The translations under genes and the position numbers were made by a program. Under the pieces are notes generated by a model, which saw only the letters and a list, made by a program, of their open reading frames with translations, did no database searches and was not told the origin of the DNA. From CAYPGJ01 sp964638515 (GTDB lineage Bacteria; Planctomycetota; Phycisphaerae; Phycisphaerales; UBA1924), in the NCBI GenBank assembly GCA_964638515.1, contig CAZWZL010000006.1:1-64000 (forward strand): a stretch of DNA of 64,000 bases, read 5' to 3'. Shown piece after piece: positions 46,343 to 55,084 of this stretch. The stretch's first letter is position 1, and every line of letters begins with the position of its first letter.

Positions 46343-47440
46343 TCAACGGAAGTCGCGACCGGCCAGCCCGCCGATCGTGACGCGGAACGACTGATAGCCG
46401 CTGCCGACGTTGATGTCGTACGTGAAGCTCAGGCCCACGGCTCCGCCGGTGCCGGCCACGACGCTACCGACGTCGTCGAGACCCTGCTGCTCCTGCGGGA
46501 ACGTCTGCCCGGCCGCTTCAGAAGCGGTGACGACCACCCTCGCGCTGCCGTCCAGCAGAGCGACCGTCGTCTTCGCGCCGGAAACCCACCACGGCGCGAT
46601 GCTGCGCTGGTGATCGGCGAGCACCTGATAGAACCCGCCCTTCATGGCGGGGAACGCGACCTGCGTCACCGAGTTGAACGCGCCCCAGTTGCCGCCGCCC
46701 GGGCCGCCGCCGATGAGGGACTGCGGGCCGCCGGTGGCGCCGCCGCCGCCGCCGCTTCCGCCGGAGAAGAACTCGCCGCCCTTCTCCTTCCATGCCATCA
46801 GCCGACGATGTGTGTGCGTCGAAAGGGAGTACCAGTACGAGGTGAACATGAGCGGCTCAGCGTGCGGCTCGTTGGGATTCTCGTTGGAATACGTTTCCCA
46901 GGATTCCTTGACGAGGCGTGCGGCCGGGCTCACGAAGGGCTCCTTGAGCATGCCGAAGCCGCCGGTGTCGACCATGTACTGGCCCATGCCGATGAACCAG
47001 AAGGACTCAAAGCCCATGTCGGGCAGTGTCGTCTTGAAGCGGGTGCCGTCGCCGCGATAGAAGGGCGCCTGACCGCTGGACTTGAACGCCTTCCATCCAC
47101 GATTCGGGAACTTGCCGGGGGCGTCTTCACCGGCCCAGCCGTTCAGCGGGAACTGCGAGGTGGCGAACATGTTCGCCGGCTTGCCGGCGAGCCCGGTGGC
47201 GCCGGCGCCGCCCGGAAGCTGCTGCGACACGGGCAGCGAAGGGAATTGCTCTTTCTTGTCGTTGATGCCGCTCGCCAGGCCGACGCCCAGCTGCTTCTGA
47301 TTGGACAGGCACGCGGCATAGCCGGCGGCGCGTCGCGCTTCGCCGAGCGTCGGCAGCAGGATGCCGATGAGCAGCGCAATGATGCTGATCACGACCAGCA
47401 GCTCGATCAGCGTAAATCCGGTCCGACGATTCGCTTGCAT
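46343..47440 (-). CDS. Type IV prepilin-like protein (planctomycete DUF1559-like)
   Basis: A 365-residue protein with a textbook class III signal: QANRRTGFTLIELLVVISIIALLIGILLPTL, cut by a prepilin peptidase after Gly with Phe methylated and Glu at +5. The rest is a large globular domain (LGEARRAAGYAACLSNQKQLGVGLASG is the usual second helix), much larger than normal pseudopilins, with a Gly-rich run near 230 (SGGSGGGGG) and a late ALLDGSARVV segment recalling the terminal DG motif of planctomycete DUF1559-type proteins. GAGGAG about nine bases before the ATG sets the start. Such proteins are numerous in Planctomycetota, and their roles are mostly unknown. Confidence 0.9.
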   Translation of the reverse strand: MQANRRTGFTLIELLVVISIIALLIGILLPTLGEARRAAGYAACLSNQKQLGVGLASGINDKKEQFPSLPVSQQLPGGAGATGLAGKPANMFATSQFPLNGWAGEDAPGKFPNRGWKAFKSSGQAPFYRGDGTRFKTTLPDMGFESFWFIGMGQYMVDTGGFGMLKEPFVSPAARLVKESWETYSNENPNEPHAEPLMFTSYWYSLSTHTHRRLMAWKEKGGEFFSGGSGGGGGATGGPQSLIGGGPGGGNWGAFNSVTQVAFPAMKGGFYQVLADHQRSIAPWWVSGAKTTVALLDGSARVVVTASEAAGQTFPQEQQGLDDVGSVVAGTGGAVGLSFTYDINVGSGYQSFRVTIGGLAGRDFR

Positions 47441-47747
47441 GGTGGTCTCCTCAGCAGGCGCGGTTCGCGCGGGACTTCCTCATCCCAGCAACGCGAATCA
47501 CCTGCGGTCTCCCAAAGTGAGTTCCGTACAGTACTCCCGAGTTTCCAGCGCGTAAAGCCGGAATGGGCTTTCTGCGCCCGAGAGACGGTACGGGTCCGCC
47601 GGTCGAGTGGTTCCGGCAAAATCCTCCCGAGTCACACCCCTGAAGGCTGGGGGAGTCTTCGTCCACGCCGAGCCGCTCGAATCAGCCGTTTTCGGATGCC
47701 GCTCTCCCGTTTCGTGTCCCTGGTCTGCTGGATGACTCCATTCAACG
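47441..47747 (-). other. Non-coding leader/upstream region of the prepilin gene
   Basis: About 300 bases with no convincing gene. On the minus strand there are several short stems: AAAGCC/GGCTTT inside a longer interrupted hairpin near 47550-47585, GGGA/TCCC, and GCGCG-AAC-CGCGC just before the ribosome site. This may be a structured 5' leader. I could not match it to a known riboswitch. Confidence 0.35.
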
Positions 47748-47772
47748 AAAAACCCCTGCCAAGCAGGGGTTT
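47748..47772 (-). terminator. Intrinsic terminator of tRNA-Leu (CAG)
   Basis: A 10-bp stem AAACCCCTGC/GCAGGGGTTT with a three-base loop, running on the minus strand into TTTTTCGTT. It lies 34 bases beyond the tRNA 3' end. Confidence 0.85.
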
Positions 47773-47806
47773 CCGAAGCTGGATCGCTCGTGGGCTTGCG
47801 CCCGAA

Positions 47807-47890
47807 TGCGGCTGAGAGGAGTCGAACCTCCACGGGTGTTACCCCACCAGAACCTGAATCTGGCGCGTCTGCCAATTCCGCCACAGCCGC
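47807..47890 (-). tRNA. tRNA-Leu (CAG)
   Basis: An 84-nt class II tRNA on the minus strand: acceptor GCGGCTG/CAGCCGC with discriminator A, anticodon stem-loop CCAGA-TTCAGGT-TCTGG giving CAG, a long variable arm, and T-loop GTTCGACTC. CCA is not encoded. Confidence 0.96.
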
Positions 47891-47919
47891 AGACTGTCCG
47901 GGCCCCGAACCCGGGCGGA

Positions 47920-47947
47920 AGCATATCGGCGGAATGAGGCGTGACAA
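47920..47947 (-). promoter_or_regulatory. Promoter of tRNA-Leu (CAG)
   Basis: TTGTCA (47947-47942), a 16-base spacer and TATGCT (47925-47920) on the minus strand, about 30 bases before the tRNA 5' end. Confidence 0.6.
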
Positions 47948-48035
47948 GTTGCCTACGCAGGCCGCCGCGGGGACTTCCCGGCTCGACGCGCCGGAATCTC
48001 GACTTTCGTCCGCTCCGGGGCGGGCCCCGTTCGAC

Positions 48036-49148
48036 CTACTCCTCGCTCTCGTTCTCGCTGGTCTCGGCCGTCGGCGCGGGCTTGCGCACGCCCTTGGCGG
48101 CGAGCACCTTCTGGCGGATCTCCTGGAAGAGGTCGGTGTTCTCGGCCAGGAACTTCTTGCCGTTCTCGCGCCCCTGGCCCAGACGCACATCGCCGTAGGA
48201 GAACCACGCGCCGGACTTGTCGACGATGTTCTCCGCGACGGCGAGGTCGATCAGATCGCCGGTGGCGGAGATGCCCTCGTCGTACATGATGTCGAACTCC
48301 GCGTCACGGAAGGGCGGGGCGACCTTGTTCTTGACGACTCGTGCGCGAACGCGCGAGCCGACGGTCTGGTCGCCGTCCTTGATGGCGCCGGTACGACGGA
48401 TGTCGATGCGAACGGAGGAGTAGAACTTCAGGGCCCTTCCGCCGGGCGTCGTCTCCGGCGAGCCGAACATCACGCCGATCTTCTCCCGGATCTGGTTGAT
48501 GAAGATGACGGAGCAATTGCTCTTGGCGATCGCGCCGGTGAGCTTGCGCATGGCCTGGCTCATGAGTCTCGCTTGCAGGCCGACGTGCGTGTCGCCCATC
48601 TCGCCCTCGATCTCGGCGCGGGGGATGAGCGCCGCGACGGAGTCGATGACGATCGCGTCGACCGCGTTGGATCGCACGAGCAGCTCGCAGATGTCGAGCG
48701 CCTGCTCGCCGGTGTCGGGCTGGGAAACGAGCAGCTCGTCGATGTTCACGCCGATGCGCCGGGCCCAGGACGGATCGAGCGCGTGCTCCGCGTCGATGAC
48801 GGCGGCGACGCCCCCGGCCTTCTGCGCCTGCGCGGCCACGGTGAGCGCGAGCGTGGTCTTGCCCGAGGATTCCGGCCCGAAGATCTCGATGATTCGCCCG
48901 CGCGGGATGCCGCGCCCGCCCAGCGCGATGTCGAGCGAGATCGAGCCGGTGGAAACGCCCGGGATGGACAGCGCGGCGTCCTCGTCCAGACGCATGATCG
49001 AGCCCTTGCCGAACGTCTTCTCGATCTGGCCGAGCGTGCGCTGGAGCGCCTGCTGCTTGCCCTTGTCCTCAATGGCGACCGCCATGCGAGCCTCCCTCCC
49101 ACTTGCTTTGCGACCGTTTTCCGACACCTTCTGCTCCGTTGCGACCAT
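48036..49148 (-). CDS. recA: Recombinase RecA
   Basis: A 370-residue recombinase that forms filaments on single-stranded DNA for repair and SOS induction. Walker A is GPESSGKTT (91-99); AEHALDP, IDSVAALIPRAEIEGEMGD, the L1/L2 loop stretch INQIREKIGVMFGSPETTPGG and KFYSSVR are typical. A 25-residue N-terminal extension precedes the fold, and the C-terminal tail is acidic (ETSENESEE). ATG 49148 is chosen since GGAGG lies five bases before it; the slightly longer reading at 49160 would begin with TTG inside that site. The promoter is at 49189-49217. Confidence 0.97.
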   Translation of the reverse strand: MVATEQKVSENGRKASGREARMAVAIEDKGKQQALQRTLGQIEKTFGKGSIMRLDEDAALSIPGVSTGSISLDIALGGRGIPRGRIIEIFGPESSGKTTLALTVAAQAQKAGGVAAVIDAEHALDPSWARRIGVNIDELLVSQPDTGEQALDICELLVRSNAVDAIVIDSVAALIPRAEIEGEMGDTHVGLQARLMSQAMRKLTGAIAKSNCSVIFINQIREKIGVMFGSPETTPGGRALKFYSSVRIDIRRTGAIKDGDQTVGSRVRARVVKNKVAPPFRDAEFDIMYDEGISATGDLIDLAVAENIVDKSGAWFSYGDVRLGQGRENGKKFLAENTDLFQEIRQKVLAAKGVRKPAPTAETSENESEE

Positions 49149-49188
49149 ACCTGCCTCCAATCCTGCCCGTCAATGTTCGGCGTTCGAT

Positions 49189-49217
49189 AGGATGACAAGA
49201 GTTCTCGGACAGGTCAA
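49189..49217 (-). promoter_or_regulatory. Promoter of recA
   Basis: TTGACC (49217-49212), a 17-base spacer and CATCCT (49194-49189) on the minus strand, about 40 bases before the recA ATG. Upstream, at 49228-49247, is an AT-rich imperfect palindrome around TTCGATCGAA, and downstream are two CGAAC direct repeats. Either could be an operator; I see no match to a classical SOS box. Confidence 0.45.
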
Positions 49218-49309
49218 GTCTGTTTGGTAAATATTCGATCGAAATTTGTTCGGGTATCCGACTTCTCTCTTGGGGCCCGTCAGGGCGGCTCAACCTAAAT
49301 GGTGGCGCG

Positions 49310-50857
49310 TCAAGGCCTTGCGAGCAGGGACCCGGCATAGGCGCCGGGCAGACCGCGTATGGCGGCTCGGAACGCCTCACCCCGGGCTTCGTAGTTGGTG
49401 AATTGATCCCACGAGGCGCACCCGGGGCTCAGCAGCACCACGTCGCCCGGGCGAAGGCGCTCATTGATGAACTCCATCGCGCGCGGCAACTCCTTGCAAT
49501 CGAAGACCGGGGCTTCTTTCGATGCCGCAGCGGTGATGGCGCCGGCGGTCTTTCCGATGGTGTAGAGGCCGGCGAGACGAGTCGCGGCCTTGCCGATGCG
49601 CGCGAGATCGACGCCCTTGTCATAGCCGCCGACGATGAGATGCACGCGGGAGGCGCCGACGGTGGGGTCGTCGTCGAATGCCGTGATCGCGAGCAGTGTC
49701 GATTCGGGGGTGGTGGATTTGGAATCGTTGTAATAGCGAACGATGTCGCCCTCGCCGCGCCCGACGCGTCGTGCCAGAACCAGCTCGAGTCGGTCGGGCA
49801 GACCGGGGAACGAACCGATAGCGTCCGCGCAGATCGCGTCAATATCGACGTCGAGATCGGCGTGCTCGTCTCGACGCTCTTCTTCGAGCGCGTAGTGCGC
49901 GATGCGAAGCGCCACGAGCGCGTTCTTCTTGTTGTGTCGCCCGGGCACCGCGAGCAACGGGGCGCGCTCGATGTCCCACTCCTCCACGGAGACGGAGGCG
50001 GATCGGGCCGATGTAGCCGACGTCCAAGCGAGCAGGCGCGCATCCTCCGACCTTGTGGCGAAGACGAACCGATCGCCGTCCTGCCCGCGCTGGTGACGCA
50101 CGATCGTGGCTTTGGCCGACTCGTACTCCTCGAACGTGGTGTGCCAATCGAGGTGATTGGGCGAGAGATTGGTGACGCCGGCGATGTGAGGGCTCCAGCC
50201 GAGCGCGCCGGGGTAGCCGACCTCCGGGCCGAGCCAGTAGAGCATGGCGCTGGAAAGCTCGAGCACGACCCAGTCCCAAGGGGCGATGTTCGGGAGCGAC
50301 TCCAGCAGAGACCCGCCGATGTTGCCCCCAAGGTGTACGCGAGACGGCCGAGAGTGAAGCGGGCGCCGATGACGCGCGGAAAGGGCGTCGCATCGCGCGT
50401 GGTGGATGATGGGCAACGCGTGTCGCAGGGCGTGCGCCACCATCGCGGTGGTGGTGCTTTTTCCGACCGTGCCCGTGACCCCGATCGTGCGTGCTCGATT
50501 GGGGAGTCGCTCCACGAGGAGGCGGATCTCGGTAGTGACGGGCACCCCGTTGGCACGGGCCGCGCGAAGGAATCGATTCTCCCAGGGTCTCGGCGCTGCG
50601 GGCGTGGCCACCACGAGATCGCAAGACGTGAAATCGTTGAGCTCGTGCGCGCCCAGCCGCAGGCGCACGGCCCCCGAGTCGATCCAATCACGGAGCCCCG
50701 CGAGCGAATCGGAGAGCTTCTCGGCCGGATCGAGGTCGGTGAGCAGAATCTCGGCGCCCTGGCCGGCCAGCCAGCGAGTGACGCCAAGTCCCCCGCCGAA
50801 ACGGCCGAGGCCCATGACGGTGACGCGCTTCCCTGCGAACTGGGCCGTCGTCGGCAT
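49310..50857 (-). CDS. murD: UDP-N-acetylmuramoylalanine-D-glutamate ligase
   Basis: A 515-residue Mur ligase that adds D-Glu to UDP-MurNAc-Ala. The N-terminal domain begins GKRVTVMGLGRFGGGLGVTRWL; the ATP loop is GVTGTVGKSTTT (Val in place of the usual Asn of GTNGKS), followed after a ~25-residue insert by LGGNIGGSLLESL. NLSPNHLDWH, YNDSKSTTPEST and VLLSPGCASWDQFTNYEARGEAF are present. Start ATG 50857 is supported by TACAAT eight bases before it, although ATGs at 50863 and 50881 are in frame. Mur ligases fit the view that planctomycetes make peptidoglycan. The upstream 320 bases hold no other gene. Confidence 0.88.
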   Translation of the reverse strand: MPTTAQFAGKRVTVMGLGRFGGGLGVTRWLAGQGAEILLTDLDPAEKLSDSLAGLRDWIDSGAVRLRLGAHELNDFTSCDLVVATPAAPRPWENRFLRAARANGVPVTTEIRLLVERLPNRARTIGVTGTVGKSTTTAMVAHALRHALPIIHHARCDALSARHRRPLHSRPSRVHLGGNIGGSLLESLPNIAPWDWVVLELSSAMLYWLGPEVGYPGALGWSPHIAGVTNLSPNHLDWHTTFEEYESAKATIVRHQRGQDGDRFVFATRSEDARLLAWTSATSARSASVSVEEWDIERAPLLAVPGRHNKKNALVALRIAHYALEEERRDEHADLDVDIDAICADAIGSFPGLPDRLELVLARRVGRGEGDIVRYYNDSKSTTPESTLLAITAFDDDPTVGASRVHLIVGGYDKGVDLARIGKAATRLAGLYTIGKTAGAITAAASKEAPVFDCKELPRAMEFINERLRPGDVVLLSPGCASWDQFTNYEARGEAFRAAIRGLPGAYAGSLLARP

Positions 50858-51165
50858 CGGCATGGATTGTACGGCACTCATGGCTCGTATCCGGGCGCGG
50901 GCTCCCCGGGCCGGCGTGGCCCTTGAATCGGCGAACGACCATCCGAGCGTGAACTTTCGACGAGGCGGGATCCGCCGCGGGCGCGTCGGCATCGTCGCAG
51001 ACGGGTGATCCGCCACCCGCGGGCGTTTCGGCCCACCCGGAATAGAGGTCGGCCGTCGGACACCTTCCTGATCGCGCCGCTTGACGTGTTGCGCTTGGAA
51101 CTCTCGCACGGGACGCGCGGCGTCTGACGCGCCGAACGGCCGTCCGAGAACCGGGTGGGGGCGAT
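50858..51165. other. Intergenic region between divergent murD and the M28 peptidase gene
   Basis: About 300 bases without a supported gene. The murD -10 candidate TACAAT (50871-50866) is at its left edge. TTGACG at 51082-51087 has no clear -10 partner. I see no other structure. Confidence 0.4.
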
Positions 51166-51171
51166 TATGCT
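51166..51171 (+). promoter_or_regulatory. Candidate -10 element for leaderless M28 peptidase mRNA
   Basis: TATGCT ends exactly six bases before the ATG at 51178. The intervening GGGAG is too close to the start to act as a ribosome site. Confidence 0.45.
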
Positions 51172-51177
51172 GGGAGC

Positions 51178-52719
51178 ATGAACGCCATTCAAACCGCTTC
51201 CCTGCTGACCGCCACCCTTGTGCTCGCGAGCGCCGCGTCGTGCTCGAGGAACGACTCGCACCGAACGCTGGTGGTGTACGGCGCGCAGGCGCCGCTCTCG
51301 GGGGTGCTGGACCCGGTTCCGTCGTCGGCTCCGCCGAGCGAGATCGCGTCGGCGCTCACCGTGGTCTCGCCCAATCGATTGCGATCGGCGGTGGACACCC
51401 TCGCGGCGTTCGGCACCCGTCACACGCTTTCCGACACCACCTCCACCACGCGCGGCATCGGCGCCGCGAGGAATTGGATCAAGGCGCAGTTCGATGCGAT
51501 CGCGGCCTCTTCCGGACGGACGGGCGATCTGGCCGTTCGGGTGTACTTCGATTCACACACCGTTCCGCCGGACGGGCGACGCATCTTCCGTGAGGTGGAG
51601 CTGGTCAACGTGGTCTGCGTGATCCCGGGGAAGGACGCGAGCAAGCGGGATCGTCTGCACTACGTCACGGGCCACTACGACTCGATCTGCGGCGAGAACA
51701 CCGACGCGGAATGCGACGCCCCGGGCGCCAACGACAACGCTTCCGGAACCGCCCTCCTGTTCGAGATGGCTCGCGCGGCGCTCGCGTTCCAAAGCGACGC
51801 CACGATCGTGCTCGTGGCTACGGCCGGGGAAGAGCAGGGGCTCGTGGGCGCACGCCTGCACGCGGGCGCGGCGAAATCCAGGGGAGCGACGATCGCCAGC
51901 GTGCTGAACAACGACATCGTGGGCGACCCCCTCGGAGAGCTGGTCGGCTCCTCGAACGAGACCGCCAAGGCCTGGGCACGGTCCCACGTGCGCGTGTTTT
52001 CCGAGGGCTTCCCCAGGGAGCCCGACGCGGACGCGCAGCGCCGGATCATCGCGCTCGCGCTCGAGAACGACTCGCCCGCCCGAACGCTCGCCCGCTACGT
52101 CGTCGAAACGTCGAGTCGTCACCGGCTCGACGTGCGCCCGGTGATGGTGTATCGCAATGATCGGTTCCTCCGCGGGGGCGATCACACGGCGTTCATCGAG
52201 CACGGGTTCCCGGCGGCCGTGCGGTTCACCGTGACCAACGAGGACTACAACCGTCAGCATCAGTACGTGCGCGACGAGCCCGTGACGCGCGCGCGATCCA
52301 CGACCCATACCGGCGACGCGAACCCGAGACTCTCGTCGACGACCGAAACACGTGTGGTGCGGTTCGGCGATCGTGCGGAATACGTGGATGCGGCGTATCT
52401 CGCGGGAGTAGCGCGGATCAATGCCGCGGCGTTGCTGCATCTCGCCAACGCGCCGAACACGCCAGTGGATGCGCGAATCGTCACCGCCAATCTCACGAAC
52501 GACACCACCCTTCGATGGACGATGGATCCCGACGCCGGCGGGTACGAGATCCTGATCCGCGACACCACCGCGCCCGATTGGCAATGGCGCGTGGACGCCG
52601 GCAGAGCGAACGAGATCACGCTGCCGTTAAGCAAGGACAACGTGCTGTTCGGCGTCCGGGCCTATAACCATCGAGGGCTTCGGAGCCTCCCGGCCATCCC
52701 GGCCGCGGCTCGGGAATAG
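51178..52719 (+). CDS. Exported M28-family zinc aminopeptidase
   Basis: A 513-residue protein with a signal peptide (LLTATLVLASAASC; the Cys might be lipidated, although the lipobox is weak). The peptidase domain shows the cocatalytic metal ligands: His and Asp in TGHYDSICG, Asp in GANDNASGTALLFEMA, Glu-Glu in TAGEEQGLVGA, Asp in VLNNDIVGD, and His in GGDHTAFIEHGFPAAVRFT. A C-terminal beta-sandwich, fibronectin-III-like (about 440-513, TLRWTMDPDAGGYEILIRDT), ends the protein. It probably degrades peptides outside the cytoplasmic membrane. Confidence 0.88.
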   Translation: MNAIQTASLLTATLVLASAASCSRNDSHRTLVVYGAQAPLSGVLDPVPSSAPPSEIASALTVVSPNRLRSAVDTLAAFGTRHTLSDTTSTTRGIGAARNWIKAQFDAIAASSGRTGDLAVRVYFDSHTVPPDGRRIFREVELVNVVCVIPGKDASKRDRLHYVTGHYDSICGENTDAECDAPGANDNASGTALLFEMARAALAFQSDATIVLVATAGEEQGLVGARLHAGAAKSRGATIASVLNNDIVGDPLGELVGSSNETAKAWARSHVRVFSEGFPREPDADAQRRIIALALENDSPARTLARYVVETSSRHRLDVRPVMVYRNDRFLRGGDHTAFIEHGFPAAVRFTVTNEDYNRQHQYVRDEPVTRARSTTHTGDANPRLSSTTETRVVRFGDRAEYVDAAYLAGVARINAAALLHLANAPNTPVDARIVTANLTNDTTLRWTMDPDAGGYEILIRDTTAPDWQWRVDAGRANEITLPLSKDNVLFGVRAYNHRGLRSLPAIPAAARE

Positions 52720-52745
52720 GACTGGGAACCCGGGCGGGGGCATGT

Positions 52746-52751
52746 GATAAT
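52746..52751 (+). promoter_or_regulatory. Extended -10 promoter candidate for the 52862 gene
   Basis: TGT-GATAAT (52743-52751) has a TGN extension and a good -10 hexamer; no -35 is obvious. The leader would be about 105 bases. Confidence 0.35.
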
Positions 52752-52861
52752 CCGGCCGCGGCGCGTAACGGCCGGCGATCGGTCCGGAACAAGGGAGCGA
52801 CGGGCGGAACGGCCGCCCTCCCAACGATGGTTTCGTGGGGACGCTCAGGAGTTCACACCAC

Positions 52862-53887
52862 ATGCGCATCGCCCTGTGCACCGCCGCGGCCGCCACGCTC
52901 GCGTCCGCATCGCTCGCCAAGCCGTTCAATCCCACGATGGTCCCCCCGAACGCGTTCTGGGTGGCGCACGTCGACGTCGAGGCCGCGCTCGCGTCAACGC
53001 TGGGTCGCTTCGCGATCGAGCGCGGCGGCGCTCACCTGGCGGCGGAGCTCGATGAAGTGAAGGCGGCGCTCGGGCTCGATCCCCGGACCGACATCAAGGG
53101 CGTCACGGCGTTCGGTCTGAGCGAGGACGATGACGAGGGAGTCGCGATTATCACCACCACGGCTTCGGTGGACAACGCGTTGGCCATGGCCATCGCGCGA
53201 GGAGAGCACGAGGAGCAGGTGGTCGATGGGCTGACGGTCCATCGCTTTGATGACGCCGGATTCGTGGTGCTTCCGGGCGCGAACGAGAGCGAACGGCTGG
53301 TCGTCGTCGGGGAAGACGCGGGGATGATCGTCGCTGCGGTTCGGAACCTCCGCGAGCCCGGGCAGGGCATCGACTTTGCAAAGTCCGCGGTCACGCGTGG
53401 GCCGGGCGAGAACTCGCTCGTGTTCTTCCATGCGTCCAAGATCGCGCAGGGCCTCGACGTCGAGCCGCTGTCGGTCGTGATGCAGCGGATGGAGGGCGTG
53501 CGGGTCGATGTCGGAGAGCGGCAGGGCAAGTTGGTGGCTGAGGTGGACGTGCTCTCGCGCACCGATGAAGACGCGCAGAACATCTCGCAGATGGTGTCGG
53601 GGCTGCTGGCGATGGCTCGGTTCGCGGGCGGTCAGGACCCCGAGACCGCGCCGTTCATCGACTTGCTCAACGGGCTGAGCCAGGCGACGGACGGGCGCAC
53701 CGTTTCGCTCCGTCTCTCCGTGGACCCCGCTCGTCTCATCGAGCTTGCGGAGCACATGGGCGCGCTGGATTTCGAACACGACGAGCACGCGGACGAGAAC
53801 GAGGACGGCAAGGCCTCACACACCGTTCGCATCGGCAAGCGCGAGAAGGTGAAGACACACACACCCAAGGCCAAGCAGCCCTACTGA
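52862..53887 (+). CDS. Secreted protein of unknown function, upstream of an ECF sigma operon
   Basis: A 341-residue protein with a signal peptide (RIALCTAAAATLASASLA). The mature part starts PTMVPPNAFWVAHVDVEAALAS and continues as an alpha/beta fold with VVGEDAGMIVAAVRNL and NSLVFFHASKIAQGLDVEPL; the C-terminus is acidic and then basic (HDEHADENEDGKASHTVRIGKREK). It may be a planctomycete family; I cannot name it. AGGAG about nine bases before ATG 52862 fixes the start over the open reading from 52835. It is 11 bases upstream of the ECF sigma gene and probably in the same operon. Confidence 0.72.
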   Translation: MRIALCTAAAATLASASLAKPFNPTMVPPNAFWVAHVDVEAALASTLGRFAIERGGAHLAAELDEVKAALGLDPRTDIKGVTAFGLSEDDDEGVAIITTTASVDNALAMAIARGEHEEQVVDGLTVHRFDDAGFVVLPGANESERLVVVGEDAGMIVAAVRNLREPGQGIDFAKSAVTRGPGENSLVFFHASKIAQGLDVEPLSVVMQRMEGVRVDVGERQGKLVAEVDVLSRTDEDAQNISQMVSGLLAMARFAGGQDPETAPFIDLLNGLSQATDGRTVSLRLSVDPARLIELAEHMGALDFEHDEHADENEDGKASHTVRIGKREKVKTHTPKAKQPY

Positions 53888-53898
53888 AGCGGCGCCAC

Positions 53899-54534
53899 GT
53901 GACCCCTCCGACCGCCACCGCCAACGCCGCGACTCCGGCCCGCAAGGCCGGGGTCGTCGCGCGCCACGAGGGGCCGTCGTGCGAGGCGCTCGCACGGGAA
54001 GCGCAGGCCGGCTCGCACGACGCGTACGGCGCGCTCGTCACACGCTACGAACACCGATTGTTTTCCTTCCTGCTCCGGCGTGTGGGCAATCGGGACGACG
54101 CGGCGGAACTCGCGCAAGAGACGTTCGTCCGCGCGTTCTCGTCACTGCCCAGGTACGACCCCGAACGACGATTCTCGACCTGGCTGTACACGATCGCGGT
54201 GCGTCTCGCGGCCTCGCACTACCGGGACCGTTCCCGCCGCCCTTCGATCTCGGAGCACATCGATGGGACATCCTTCGACCGGGGCGTGGGCGCCGGGCTC
54301 GACACCCGAGAAGACGCATCGCGCGTCTGGGCGCTCGCTCGCACACTCCTCAGCGTCGAGCAGCAGACCGCGCTCTGGCTACGGTATGTTGAAGACCTCG
54401 CGATCCCCGAGATCGCGCACGTGATGAACCGACCCGTCGTCTGGGTCCGAGTTGCGCTGTTCCGCGCACGCCAGCGCCTCGCCGAGGCGCTCGGGACCGA
54501 CGACCAACACCCGCCCGGGGAGGCCACGCCATGA
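53899..54534 (+). CDS. ECF-type RNA polymerase sigma factor
   Basis: A 211-residue sigma factor. Region 2 (about 40-105) has YGALVTRYEHRLFSFLLRRVGNRDDAAELAQETFVRAFSSLPRYDPERRFSTWLYTIAVR; region 4 (about 145-195) has ALARTLLSVEQQTALWLRYVEDLAIPEIAHVMNRPVVWVRVALFRARQRL. The start is GTG at 53899. Its stop overlaps the next gene in ATGA, which encodes a single-span membrane protein. The region-2 sequence resembles RpoE/SigW-like ECFs more than the 9948 sigma does. Confidence 0.93.
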   Translation: MTPPTATANAATPARKAGVVARHEGPSCEALAREAQAGSHDAYGALVTRYEHRLFSFLLRRVGNRDDAAELAQETFVRAFSSLPRYDPERRFSTWLYTIAVRLAASHYRDRSRRPSISEHIDGTSFDRGVGAGLDTREDASRVWALARTLLSVEQQTALWLRYVEDLAIPEIAHVMNRPVVWVRVALFRARQRLAEALGTDDQHPPGEATP

Positions 54535-55064
54535 CCATGCGCCCTTCCAGCCCGTCCGATCCGCGTGACACCCACGTCGAGAAGCTCCTCCGCGCCGCAC
54601 CACCGATCGAGCGTGCGCCCGCCTGGCTCCGATCCTCCACCATGGATCAGATCCGTCGCGCGCGCTCCGTCCCAACCGCGGCGTCGTCGGCGCCCTCGGC
54701 CTCGCCGAGCGCATCGATCCTGTGGCGATTGGCGCCGCTGGCGGGCCTAGCCGCGGTGCTGCTGGGCGCCGCCCTGATTTTCTTCAACCCGACCAAGCCC
54801 GGCTCCCCGACTCCGCTCGCCGTCGCACCCACCGTGCCGCCCGTCGAACAGCCCACGATCCCGGAGTTTGCGACCACCGCCACGGCGGACGCGTTCCGCA
54901 CGCTGCGATCGCTGGCGCGTCGGCCCGACCTGCGCCCCGATGCCGTCGTGCACGCCCGCATGGAGACGCCTCTGCTCCGAGAGGCGCGGCTCGTCGTGCA
55001 GGACTCCGAGAATGTGGCCCGAGCCGTGCTGGCTCGCCTCCCCTCTCCCCCCGCCATGCCCTGA
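54531..55064 (+). CDS. Putative membrane anti-sigma factor, 177 aa
   Basis: A protein with an N-terminal cytoplasmic region of about 60 residues (DTHVEKLLRAAPPIERAPAWLRSSTMDQIRRARS), a membrane helix (LWRLAPLAGLAAVLLGAALIFF) and an extracytoplasmic tail that is Pro-rich and then helical (FRTLRSLARRPDLRPDAVVHARMETPLLREARLVVQDSENVARAVLARL). No zinc-binding motif is seen. ATGA coupling to the ECF gene and topology support an anti-sigma role. It parallels the pair at 9948-11101 but shares no clear sequence with it. Confidence 0.6.
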   Translation: MTMRPSSPSDPRDTHVEKLLRAAPPIERAPAWLRSSTMDQIRRARSVPTAASSAPSASPSASILWRLAPLAGLAAVLLGAALIFFNPTKPGSPTPLAVAPTVPPVEQPTIPEFATTATADAFRTLRSLARRPDLRPDAVVHARMETPLLREARLVVQDSENVARAVLARLPSPPAMP

Positions 55065-55084
55065 TCACGCCGAGGCTTCGATAC

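Noticed and set aside
47441..47520. Resemblance of the prepilin leader to the THF riboswitch (TGATTCGCGTT)
   Set aside because: Only eleven bases agree; the rest of the motif and the folding do not, and the regulated gene does not suit folate control.
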